Positions 24,923 through 33,074 of a stretch of DNA of 64,000 bases are shown here, piece by piece. The translations under genes were made by a program, and so were the position numbers. The DNA is from Blastopirellula marina (GTDB lineage Bacteria > Planctomycetota > Planctomycetia > Pirellulales > Pirellulaceae): positions 310,001 through 374,000 of the forward strand of contig NZ_PUIA01000037.1 of assembly GCF_002967715.1 (NCBI RefSeq). Reading direction: 5' to 3'. The notes beneath the pieces are model-generated. The model saw only the letters and a program-made list of their open reading frames with translations, was not told where the DNA came from and made no database searches. How positions within the stretch are numbered: the first letter of the stretch is position 1; each line of letters begins with the position of its first letter.

Positions 24923-26380
24923 CTAGCGGCTTTGGCCTCGCATGACAGGTCCAGGGCGGCCGGTGTTTTGCGATGCTTGCCGCATGAACTCTGGCGAAGG
25001 GCCGCCTGGCAGTGTAAATACGGCCGGCTGAGCGCTCGGGTTGTCTTTGGACCGCAGAACGACGGTAACTTCTGCTCCGTCCTTTTGCCCGCGAAGATAA
25101 TGCAGCATCTCGCGTTCAACATCGCTCAGGCCTTGCACGCTCTCGAAGTTACTTGGCGTGTGAGCCGATGCCCCTGATACACTAGGCATCGAGCGAGCAG
25201 CGGGATTCGAGGGGAAGTTGCTTTGGGGAACTTCCGGAATCGATCGCGCTGGACTGCTTCCCAGCGGCTGCGTGGCCGAGGCCAGTTGAACGGGATTGGC
25301 TTGCTGTTGGTTCTGGAACAGATGCGCGAGGTTCGCTTGGTTCAAGACGGTGTAGATCGTCGGGATAGCGGCGTAGATCCCTTCGTCGTCCTCGTCATCG
25401 GCCGCATTGCAGACGCCGACGAGTTGGCCTTGCGGATTGAAAAGGCCACCACCGCTGCGTCCGACCGAAGGAGCGCCGGCAGCTTGGAGGTTGTCGTGAC
25501 CGACGTAGCGATTCACGCTGTTAATGCGTGTTGGGTAAAGGTTGCGTGGGCCCCCATTATCGCAGCCAACGCTAAAGGCCTGTTGGCCAACTTGCATCTG
25601 GTTTGTGGGCGGGGCGATCGACATTGGCTTGATGGGGGACTGGGTGCGAATGGCAACCAGGGCCACGTCTCGCTCAAGATCGTAAACGAGGATCTCGCCA
25701 GGAACCGTAGTGCCAGACTCGGACTGCTGGAAGGTGATCACTTCCAAGGGCCCCTGCCCTTGCGAGTCTCGGAACAAGTGAGCACAGGTCAGCACCAATG
25801 CTTCGTTCCCCTGGGTGTGAACGACGGTACCACTGCCGTACGAATGCCCATCGGGGTCGCTGACTTTCAGTTTGACGCTGGCTTGCATTGCCTGAGCATG
25901 AATGTCTCTACCGGCATGAGCAGGAGATTGGCTCATGGGCTGGCCATAGGCGGCTGGCTGAACGCTGGCCTGGCCGGGCATCGCCATAGAAGATTGTGGC
26001 GACTGACCTCGTGCCAGACCGGTTGCGGCGCTGAGTTGAGGTGCGGCTTGGGCAGCGTCTATCTGTGGCTTGGCGGCTTGAAACATTTTCGCCAGGCGAT
26101 CGAACGATGTCGCGCCTTCGACCGAGTCGACGATTTGATTGTTCGAGACGAGAACAAAGTAGGGCAATCCGCGGACACCCATTTGCTGGGCCATCTGCGG
26201 TTGTTGGTCACGATTGATGACTTGAACTGGATAGCCGGCCTGTTGCATGCGACCGATGACCGGTTGCATCTGGTGACAGTAAACACACCAATCGGCCGTG
26301 AAGCAGTAGAGAACCGCATCGGCAGCCGCCAACGGCGCTGCCAGCGCGAACAATAACACGAGCGAGATAACCGCCTTCAT
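24923..26380 (-). CDS. Secreted thioredoxin-trypsin fusion protein, 485 aa
   Basis: A signal peptide (MKAVISLVLLFALAAPLAAA) is followed by a thioredoxin fold with CVYC at residues 32-35 (WCVYCHQMQ) and the later PYFVLV. After a linker of about 70 residues comes a trypsin/HtrA-like serine protease domain with His201 (LTCAHLF), Asp238 (ERDVALV) and Ser309 (GRSGGGLF). The tail is Gln/Pro-rich. The start at 26380 has a strong AGGAGG Shine-Dalgarno; a longer frame to 26497 is not needed. The architecture suggests a periplasmic redox-regulated protease or folding factor; no PDZ domain is seen. Confidence 0.88.
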   Translation of the reverse strand: MKAVISLVLLFALAAPLAAADAVLYCFTADWCVYCHQMQPVIGRMQQAGYPVQVINRDQQPQMAQQMGVRGLPYFVLVSNNQIVDSVEGATSFDRLAKMFQAAKPQIDAAQAAPQLSAATGLARGQSPQSSMAMPGQASVQPAAYGQPMSQSPAHAGRDIHAQAMQASVKLKVSDPDGHSYGSGTVVHTQGNEALVLTCAHLFRDSQGQGPLEVITFQQSESGTTVPGEILVYDLERDVALVAIRTQSPIKPMSIAPPTNQMQVGQQAFSVGCDNGGPRNLYPTRINSVNRYVGHDNLQAAGAPSVGRSGGGLFNPQGQLVGVCNAADDEDDEGIYAAIPTIYTVLNQANLAHLFQNQQQANPVQLASATQPLGSSPARSIPEVPQSNFPSNPAARSMPSVSGASAHTPSNFESVQGLSDVEREMLHYLRGQKDGAEVTVVLRSKDNPSAQPAVFTLPGGPSPEFMRQASQNTGRPGPVMRGQSR

Positions 26381-26832
26381 CGCATCCCTCCTTGGAGCGA
26401 AATCAATCTCGGCCCCATCCAGGGCCTTGTGTCTTCTAGCGGGCCAGCGGGGTATTGGCCCTTGAGTCTGCTTCGGAAAGAGACTCGTGCTTTTCACGTT
26501 CGACCGTCCTGGTCGAAGGGGGCTGAAAAGCGCCGGGACAATGTCGTTGGATCATGAATTTCCAGCAAGGGCAATCCACAATGATTTCGACGTAATTGCT
26601 TGGGATGGACAAAAAATCCTCAAGTTTCCCCGTGCTATCAGTCGCATACTTCCGATGGCAGCATTGGTTTGTGCCTCTAATTGACGAGGTGCCTCCGCAA
26701 ATCGAGGGGCCGTCGTCCGGCTTTTCTCGACATTTCGGGATACACTGCAACAGTTACCCCCCGGCATCACGAATCCACTTAACTGACGCTCGAATCTGAG
26801 TACTTTTCGCCACTAGCCATCGTTTTCTCTAG
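26381..26832. other. Intergenic region between divergent genes
   Basis: A 452-nt region between the divergent thioredoxin-trypsin gene and the third ECF sigma gene. It should contain promoters for both. No clear sigma-70 box or repeat was found. A 65-residue frame at 26487 has no support. Confidence 0.45.
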
Positions 26833-27360
26833 ATGAAAGACCTTCCGCAACACGAATCGACTGCGGTTGATGTCGCGCAACTTGTTGCACAGCATCAACT
26901 TAGCGTTTGGCGTTATTTGCGGTCCTGGGGTTGTTCGCCCCAGGAGGCAGAGGATCTGACTCAGGAAACTTTTTTGAAGGTTCTTGAGAGGCCATTCGAG
27001 CAGCTGACAGATGCCGCCACCAGGGGGTATTTAAGGACGGTTGCTCGAAATTTGTTGATCGACCGCCGACGCAAAGAAGGTCGGCAGACAAACATCCAGG
27101 CCGTCGAAAATATCGAGCAGTTCTGGGTGGAGACCGACGATCGCAAGCCGGAGGAACTTTTAGGACTCCTGAACGAGTGCCTGGAAGGTCTGACCGAACG
27201 AGCGAGAACGGCATTGCAGATGCGATTTCAAGATCGCAAATCACGTTCAGAGATCGCAGATGCTTTACAAATTGGCGAGCACGGAGCGAAAAACCTGATG
27301 CAACGAGCGAAGCAGCAACTTCGCGAGTGCATCGAGTTCAAATTGAATCACGAATCATGA
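26833..27360 (+). CDS. ECF RNA polymerase sigma factor
   Basis: A 175-residue factor with region 2 (LSVWRYLRSWGCSPQEAEDLTQETFLKVL and YLRTVARNLLIDRRRKEGR) and region 4 (RSEIADALQIGEHGAKNLMQRAKQQL). Its stop overlaps the next start in ATGA, so the following membrane protein is translationally coupled. No upstream Shine-Dalgarno sequence is visible. This is the third sigma locus of the window. Confidence 0.93.
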   Translation: MKDLPQHESTAVDVAQLVAQHQLSVWRYLRSWGCSPQEAEDLTQETFLKVLERPFEQLTDAATRGYLRTVARNLLIDRRRKEGRQTNIQAVENIEQFWVETDDRKPEELLGLLNECLEGLTERARTALQMRFQDRKSRSEIADALQIGEHGAKNLMQRAKQQLRECIEFKLNHES

Positions 27361-29519
27361 ACCACGAAGATCCAATCATCGATCCTCTCCTGGAGGAACT
27401 GCTGGGCCAGCAGCAGATGCCGGATCTTACTGCGCACATCGTCAAAGCTCACCAGCAGCGACAAAGCCAAGGCAATTCGGGGGTCAATGGCCACGCCAAA
27501 GCACCACTCTCGATGGTGATCGCAGCGGCAGCACAAGCTGCGCCAGAAAACCCGACCGCCGAAGTCCCATCTCAAAGAACGAGTACGGCCAAGCGTCGCA
27601 TGCAGCGGCAGCGTCTTTTGACCGCGATCGGATCACTGGCACTTAGTCTCTGTCTGCTAGTGGTTCTCAGTGGAGTGGCCTACATCGGTTATCAGCAACT
27701 CATGCCAGGGCAAGGCACGCCGCTCGCCGCCGACGGGGACAAAACCCCGTCGGCTGGCGCCCGCGACACTGATGTTGCTACCGACAAGGGGCCACAGCTG
27801 GCTTCCAATAATGGTCCGCAGTCGAGTGACATTCCACCACCACAAGCGATGCCTGAGCCTGGGCCTCAGATGCCCCAAGTGATCGAGTCCGTCGATGCGA
27901 CGGCCCTGGCGGATAAGGCGGCTCCTCGCTTCGTGCAGCCTCGCTCGCGTGGCAGCTTAGAGCTTTCTGACGATCAGGTTGTTGGCCAAATCAACGAGGC
28001 GATCGCTTCGGCGTGGAAGGCCGAGAACGTGAAGCCTTCGCCGGCTGCTACCGATCACGAGTTTGTCCGTCGTACTTATTTGCAGTTGCTGGGGCGTATT
28101 CCCACGGTCGATGAAATCGAACAGTTCGTCAGCCAGCGTCGCGATGACAAACGCGAATGGCTGGTCGATCAAATCTTGTCAGGCGATCAGTACGAAGCGG
28201 AGTTCGCCTCGTTCTGGAGTGCTCGTTTTGCAAATATCCTGGTCGGACGTGCCGGGGGGATGACCGAAGACAGCCCTATCGATCGTTCCTCTTTGGAAGG
28301 CTACCTGGCCAAGCAATTCGAGAAGAACAGGCCTTACAACTTGCTTGTCCAAGACCTCCTGACGGCGACTGGAACCACGAGTCCCGGAAGCGAAAGCTTC
28401 AATCCGGCGACGAACTTCCTGGTCAGCATGATCGACGGAGATGCCAAGCTGGCAACTGCCAAGACCTGCACGGCGTTTCTCGGCCAACAACTGCAATGTG
28501 CCGAGTGCCACAACCACCCGACCACTGGCTGGAGCCAACAGCAGTTCTGGGGACTGAATGCGTTTTTCCGTCAAACCAAGTTGGCCAAAGATCGCCAGTC
28601 AGGGCAGCTGGCGATTCTTGACCAAGACTTCTCCAAGAGTCGCGATTCCGACTCCGGCGAAGTCTACTACGAACAGCCCAATGGCCTTTTGAAAGTGGCC
28701 TATCCGCAATTCGTGGATGGAACGACCATTCCACGCTCCGGCAAAGTTTCCGAAGTCGATCGTCGGCAAGAATTGGCCCAGTTGATCGTCAACTCGGATC
28801 AATTCCCCAAGGCGACCGTGAATCGCATGTGGCAGCACTTCTTTGGGGTTGGCTTCACGCAGCCGGTCGATGATATGGGGCCGCATAATCCGGCTTCTCA
28901 TCCCGAGCTATTGAATCAACTCTCCGAGCATTTCGCCGAGTCGAACTTCGACCTCCGTCGGTTGATGCGGTGGATCACGCTGTCGCAGCCCTACGGACTT
29001 TCGAGCCGACAGATCGACGAGAACCTGGCCGATAACCCGGATGCAGGTCAGCAACTGTTTGCTCGCTACTATTCGCGGCAGATGGAGGCTGAGCAACTCT
29101 TCCACTCGTTGCAAATGCTGGCCAAGAGCCCTGCTGAGGGGAAGAATGCGATTATCGCTTCGGTCGATGATCGCCACAGCTGGCTGGGTCAGGTCAATCA
29201 AAAGATGGGAGACGACGAGGATAGCGAAACGTCAGCCCTGGACGGCGGCATCACACAGTCGCTGTTGATCATGAATGGTGGTCTCATGAAACAGGCTACC
29301 GACGCTCAGGCCGCTGTTCTGAATAAGGTTACGGCCTCGAAGATGTCGTCGCACGACAAGGTTGAGCACCTGTTCCTGGCGGCCCTGTCGCGTCGGCCCA
29401 CCAAGCAGGAATTGTCTGCGATCAGCGAGATTCTGAAGACGCGAGACAACGAAGCAGCTGCCTTACAGGATATCTGGTGGGCACTCTTGAACAGCAACGA
29501 GTTCATTCTCGATCATTGA
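27357..29519 (+). CDS. DUF1549/DUF1553 protein with membrane anchor, coupled to sigma
   Basis: A 720-residue protein. After a 75-residue cytoplasmic N-terminus it has one helix at about residues 88-108 (LLTAIGSLALSLCLLVVLSG). The exported part carries the DUF1549 domain (FVRRTYLQLLGRIPTVDEIEQF, then LQCAECHNHPTTGW with a CxxCH) and the DUF1553 domain (KATVNRMWQHFFGVG, DDMGPHNPASHPELL). In planctomycetes these domains are linked to cytochrome c-like proteins. Coupling to the sigma gene suggests that the N-terminal tail holds the sigma and the exported domain senses a signal. The start was set to 27357 from the ATGA overlap. Confidence 0.88.
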   Translation: MNHEDPIIDPLLEELLGQQQMPDLTAHIVKAHQQRQSQGNSGVNGHAKAPLSMVIAAAAQAAPENPTAEVPSQRTSTAKRRMQRQRLLTAIGSLALSLCLLVVLSGVAYIGYQQLMPGQGTPLAADGDKTPSAGARDTDVATDKGPQLASNNGPQSSDIPPPQAMPEPGPQMPQVIESVDATALADKAAPRFVQPRSRGSLELSDDQVVGQINEAIASAWKAENVKPSPAATDHEFVRRTYLQLLGRIPTVDEIEQFVSQRRDDKREWLVDQILSGDQYEAEFASFWSARFANILVGRAGGMTEDSPIDRSSLEGYLAKQFEKNRPYNLLVQDLLTATGTTSPGSESFNPATNFLVSMIDGDAKLATAKTCTAFLGQQLQCAECHNHPTTGWSQQQFWGLNAFFRQTKLAKDRQSGQLAILDQDFSKSRDSDSGEVYYEQPNGLLKVAYPQFVDGTTIPRSGKVSEVDRRQELAQLIVNSDQFPKATVNRMWQHFFGVGFTQPVDDMGPHNPASHPELLNQLSEHFAESNFDLRRLMRWITLSQPYGLSSRQIDENLADNPDAGQQLFARYYSRQMEAEQLFHSLQMLAKSPAEGKNAIIASVDDRHSWLGQVNQKMGDDEDSETSALDGGITQSLLIMNGGLMKQATDAQAAVLNKVTASKMSSHDKVEHLFLAALSRRPTKQELSAISEILKTRDNEAAALQDIWWALLNSNEFILDH

Positions 29520-29674
29520 TCGAAACGAACATTCTCTAGGTTGTGTGTTTGCGTTGGCTCACGTTTTTCGTGAGACTAATGGTTAGCACCACGTTGTTTT
29601 CCGCCTGGGCGGCATCTCGGAGGAGGATTCTGCCTGCACAAAGCATTGCGGATACCTGCTAGGGAGCGTGCATC

Positions 29675-30310
29675 ATGAAACTCGATCAGCAACGTGACGA
29701 GATGCTGAGCCTGCTCAGGCAGCGGGGGATTACCAACCAGGCAGTGCTCCAGGCCATGCATGACGTACCGCGTGAAGAGTTCGTCCTGGCTTCTTTCCGG
29801 GACGATGCTTACGCCGATTCAGCGTTACCGCTGACCCATAAGCAGACTATCTCTCAGCCTCTGATAGTGGCTCTCATGGCACAGGTACTCGAGCTTCAGC
29901 CGTCTGATCGCGTGTTGGAGGTAGGCACCGGAAGCGGCTATGCAGCAGCGGTTTTGGGACAACTTGCCAAAGAAGTGTATACCGTTGAACGTATCGGGGA
30001 CTTAGCAATCACAGCAGCGGAAACGATCCGCAGGTTAGGGATTCGCAACGTTCACGTACGTTTTGGAGACGGACTAAAGGGATGGCCCGAGGAAGGGTCC
30101 TATGACGCGATCGCCGTCGCGGCCGGAGGAGATCGGGTTCCTAGTGCATTATTCGAACAGTTGGCCGTTGGCGGACGGCTGGTTATGCCGCTAGGCCCGG
30201 TGCAGGATTCACAGAAGTTAATACGAATTCGCAAGGTGGGTGAAGATCGTTACAAGGAAGACGATTTCGGCGGAGTTCGTTTCGTTCCTCTCTTACCAGA
30301 AACGGACTGA
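29675..30310 (+). CDS. pcm: Protein-L-isoaspartate O-methyltransferase
   Basis: A 211-residue SAM methyltransferase that repairs isoaspartyl residues in aged proteins. The N-terminal MHDVPREEFVLASFRDDAYADSALPL, the substrate loop QTISQPLIVALM and the SAM motif VLEVGTGSGYAAAVL are all standard for Pcm. GGGAG lies upstream of the ATG. It is single-copy in the window and has a terminator downstream. Confidence 0.95.
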   Translation: MKLDQQRDEMLSLLRQRGITNQAVLQAMHDVPREEFVLASFRDDAYADSALPLTHKQTISQPLIVALMAQVLELQPSDRVLEVGTGSGYAAAVLGQLAKEVYTVERIGDLAITAAETIRRLGIRNVHVRFGDGLKGWPEEGSYDAIAVAAGGDRVPSALFEQLAVGGRLVMPLGPVQDSQKLIRIRKVGEDRYKEDDFGGVRFVPLLPETD

Positions 30311-30335
30311 AGTGCCCCTTGCCTGCCCCATGGTT

Positions 30336-30362
30336 GAGGAAGCGGTGGTTTGCCGCTTCCTC
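30336..30362. terminator. Hairpin between pcm and the convergent 104-aa gene
   Basis: A perfect 10-bp stem (30336-30345 with 30353-30362) with a 7-nt loop lies between two converging genes. No strong T-run is present on either side. Confidence 0.6.
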
Positions 30363-30388
30363 CGTGTTAACGCTTCCGCTGAAGACCG

Positions 30389-30703
30389 TTAGGCGGCTTT
30401 CAGATCGCTCTCCATGTTCGAGAGGGCCAGCATGAGTTGGCTCCATTCGCTGACGACATCAAGCGTCTCGAACTGAATGACGTCGGCGTTCTCGAAGCCT
30501 CGTTCGCTAAGTCGAATGGCATCCCCCAGCACCATCGTGCCGACAGGTTCAACCTCTGGCAGATTATCCACATCAAGCTCCTCTTCTTCATTGGGCAGAA
30601 TATGTTCTAACGCACGATGAACGGCCCAGATGGCAGCACGACGAGCGTCAGCAGCATCCACGATCAATCGTAACGATCCCGATTCAACGTAAAACTTGGC
30701 CAT
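30389..30703 (-). CDS. Hypothetical protein, 104 aa
   Basis: A soluble protein starting MAKFYVESGSLRLIVDAADARRAAIWAVHRALEHIL with an acidic loop DEEELDVDNLPEVEP-like and ending SNMESDLKAA. A GGAAGG Shine-Dalgarno element lies upstream. The composition looks like a conserved planctomycete family, but I do not recognise a function. Confidence 0.75.
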   Translation of the reverse strand: MAKFYVESGSLRLIVDAADARRAAIWAVHRALEHILPNEEEELDVDNLPEVEPVGTMVLGDAIRLSERGFENADVIQFETLDVVSEWSQLMLALSNMESDLKAA

Positions 30704-31510
30704 GATTGATATCCTTCCGTGTATTGTTTTAGGGTTCTGATTAACTTGGTTGCCCTTGGGCAGTAGTAGTTATCGCTACCCGTCTGACACGTGAGGTCAT
30801 GGCCCGGAAAGTTTTTCGCTCGGCCTTCAAGAAAGGGAGAAATCGCCGAAAAGAAGGGTGCTAGCAGTTCAGAGCGCGCAAAAAAGGAGCCGGTCCAACG
30901 TTCTGCCCCATATAGGTCGCAAAGCATAAAGCTTTACGAAGACGTTGTACCGGCCCCCATACGGCTCGTGGATGTGCACCAACAGAATAAAGCGACTTCT
31001 TGTCGCACTTGGAGTCACATCCTGTGATCTAAAACCTCTACCGGCCAATTGCTGGAATTGGCGTTGGTGATCCCAGTTAAGAGCTCAATTGTGCGGTGAC
31101 GTTCTGCCCAGTTCGCCCGCCGACAGAAACAATGTTGCTCATCTTCGTCATTCCCGCAATGGGGAAGCTCCCCCCGATCCGGGTTTATGCGGTGAACCGA
31201 CAGTTGGGTTCGGGAATGTGCGTCGTAAACAGGTCGAAACAAGAGTTCAATGGAAACCAATTCGCCACAGTCGTAATGGCATCGCCATATCGCAGTTATC
31301 GTCGAAGTCGCGAGCATTGCGGATTTGATGCATAGAATCACGCCATCATTGTCCACTTAAGGCGGCCTTCTCTCGATTCGTTACCACCAGCCTATATGAG
31401 ATGGGACCGTAGGCGTTCCGCGTTGGCTTGCGATGCAAATGCCAGCTCTGAAGTGGCCGTAATTGCAGTAAGAATAGCGGGCCCTGCCGCCGTAGAATGA
31501 CCGCTGGAGG
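30704..31510. other. 807-nt intergenic region with inverted repeat
   Basis: The largest gap in the window. Several frames of 60-115 residues on both strands (for example 31015-31356 minus, 31089-31335 plus) have no Shine-Dalgarno sequence or protein-like pattern and are not called. The only structure seen is the inverted repeat at 30889-30954. The panD gene ends at the right border. Confidence 0.45.
30889..30954. repeat. Imperfect inverted repeat, 13-nt arms
   Basis: GCCGGTCCAACGT (30889-30901) and ACGTTGTACCGGC (30942-30954) pair with one mismatch around 40 nt that include the palindrome TAAAGCTTTA. It could be a structured RNA or an old element end. Confidence 0.4.
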
Positions 31511-31897
31511 TCAGGTAGAAGAGTTCATCGAATCCGATTCAACGATGCAGTCGGTCATCCGATTCGCTTCATCGACCAGAATGACTCGAGGCTGGTGCCC
31601 TTCGATTTCTTCCGCCGTGTACTGGGCATAGCAGACAATAATGACCAGGTCGCCAGGGCTCACGAGATGAGCCGCCGCACCGTTGATGCCTATGACACCG
31701 GAACCCGCCTCGCCAGGGATTGCGTAGGTGGTCAGCCGTTGGCCATTGGTCACATTCAGGACGTCGACCTGCTCGTGCGGTAGAATTTGAGCCGCTTCCA
31801 GCAAGTCGGAATCAATGGTGATGCTACCCACGTAATCCAGGTCGGCCTGGGTCACGGTCGCGCGGTGAATTTTGGATCGAAGGAAAGTACGTAGCAT
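31511..31897 (-). CDS. panD: Aspartate 1-decarboxylase precursor
   Basis: A 128-residue pyruvoyl enzyme that makes beta-alanine from aspartate for pantothenate and CoA. It begins [25 protein letters not shown]; self-cleavage falls between Gly24 and Ser25, and Ser25 becomes the pyruvoyl group. Later parts [18 protein letters not shown] and YAQYT are typical. A longer frame to 32020 would precede the true start by 41 residues and is rejected from family length. No other pan gene is near. Confidence 0.95.
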   Translation of the reverse strand: MLRTFLRSKIHRATVTQADLDYVGSITIDSDLLEAAQILPHEQVDVLNVTNGQRLTTYAIPGEAGSGVIGINGAAAHLVSPGDLVIIVCYAQYTAEEIEGHQPRVILVDEANRMTDCIVESDSMNSST

Positions 31898-32000
31898 CCC
31901 AATGCTTTCGTAGGTTCGTTCCCGATGCCGGAGGGTGCTTCTGGCACCTGTCGTTTCGAGAAAGCCACTATCAGCAAGGCTAACACAAGCCAAGCCACAT

Positions 32001-32006
32001 ATTATA
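32001..32006 (-). promoter_or_regulatory. Possible -10 element for panD
   Basis: On the minus strand this is a perfect TATAAT lying 104 nt upstream of the panD ATG. The expected -35 position has no good box, so support is weak. Confidence 0.3.
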
Positions 32007-32025
32007 TCGGATAATACCAAGAATG

Positions 32026-32061
32026 GAAAAAGCCCCCAGGTGGAAACCTGGGGGCTTTTTT
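32026..32061. terminator. Bidirectional terminator between panD and NTF2-like gene
   Basis: A perfect 10-bp GC-rich stem (32031-32040 with 32047-32056) with a 6-nt loop and T-runs on both sides. On the minus strand it ends the transcript from 32117. Confidence 0.88.
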
Positions 32062-32116
32062 GCGTTTGGAATGGCTGGGATATCAGTCAAAAAGAATAAT
32101 AGAGGCAGATAGGTTG

Positions 32117-32596
32117 CTATTCCACGCAGGTATCGGCTTCGGATTCCACGCTAATGGGCGAGGAGTAATGAAGCTGAGCAATTTGCCAACCGTGTTGATT
32201 TTGAATCATGACGGCTGTAATTCGCAGGGGCACTTCGGCTTTCCGGTATCCGGCTTGAACATAGAGGTAGCAATCGGTGGCGAGCCAGGCGACCTGACCC
32301 ATCGTCGAAACACTTCTCCATCCAAATCGCATCCGGAGAGTATCTGTTTGTTCCCAATCTCGGCGTACCTGACCCCAAATGGCCGCGGCACCGACGTTTC
32401 GCTCGTCGCTTCCACTTCCCAGGACCACAGCATCTCGATCGGAACAAAACAGGCCTAACAATCTCCCCTTATCGCGGCATGCATAAGCATCTGCGAACTG
32501 GCGCAGCACACTCATCACATCCGCTTCGACAGAAGCAGTTGCGTACACGACAATCTCCCTGTCATGCGCGAGCATGTTAGAGCACAGAAGTGCCAA
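32117..32596 (-). CDS. NTF2/SnoaL-like protein, secreted?
   Basis: A 159-residue protein with the cone-shaped NTF2-like fold pattern: VMSVLRQFADAYACRDKGRLLGLFCSD, AIWGQVRRDWEQTD, and the final strand GWQIAQLHYSSP. DUF4440/SgcJ types are the nearest. The only ATG in frame near the start is at 32575; the TTG at 32596 is used here. Upstream, the frame stays open to about 32681 and reads like a hydrophobic signal segment (LFYSASLFSLALLC), yet it has no ATG or GTG, so the true start is uncertain. Confidence 0.7.
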   Translation of the reverse strand: MALLCSNMLAHDREIVVYATASVEADVMSVLRQFADAYACRDKGRLLGLFCSDRDAVVLGSGSDERNVGAAAIWGQVRRDWEQTDTLRMRFGWRSVSTMGQVAWLATDCYLYVQAGYRKAEVPLRITAVMIQNQHGWQIAQLHYSSPISVESEADTCVE

Positions 32597-33074
32597 CGAA
32601 AATAAGGAAGCTGAATAGAACAGATTCGTGAATAGGGTCCAGTTAAGAGTCGTGAGGCTAATTAGACTCTTGGGCGACCTTCAGGAATCAGTTGAACTAG
32701 CTCGATCGCCAAGGCATCTGGCCGAAACACACTCCCTAAGGACCTATTCATCTACGAAATCGAGGCAGAAAACGCAGATGAAAACTAGCAGAATAGGATA
32801 AGGCTATACGTCGAATTTTAACGGAATGTTTTCGCATTCACCAAGAACAAATGATCGGCTTGGGGTGATTAAAACAGAAAGATTTCTATAAAAAACCGTT
32901 GCGCGATGTTTAGTGGAAGAGAATATTTCATTAGCTGGAGTCCATTCTCGCCAAATCAGGGGGCAGGTATTAGGCAGCGCAAAACTGCCTACATTGTGAC
33001 CTATGCTTTAGGGCCGTTCTGCGCGCCGATTTCCGGCGACTGCCTTCCCTGAGTCTCTAAGTGCGAAAAGTTCA
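32597..33074. other. AT-richer intergenic region
   Basis: A 478-nt region between divergent genes. Part of it may belong to the signal peptide of the NTF2-like protein. A small hairpin (AGGCAG at 32972 with CTGCCT at 32985) is present. The base composition is more AT-rich than the surroundings, as expected of promoters for both genes. No gene is supported. Confidence 0.45.

Noticed and set aside
31015-31356. 113-residue minus-strand frame in the 807-nt gap
   Set aside because: Cys/His-scattered translation without family pattern or ribosome binding site; competing frames of similar length exist on both strands.
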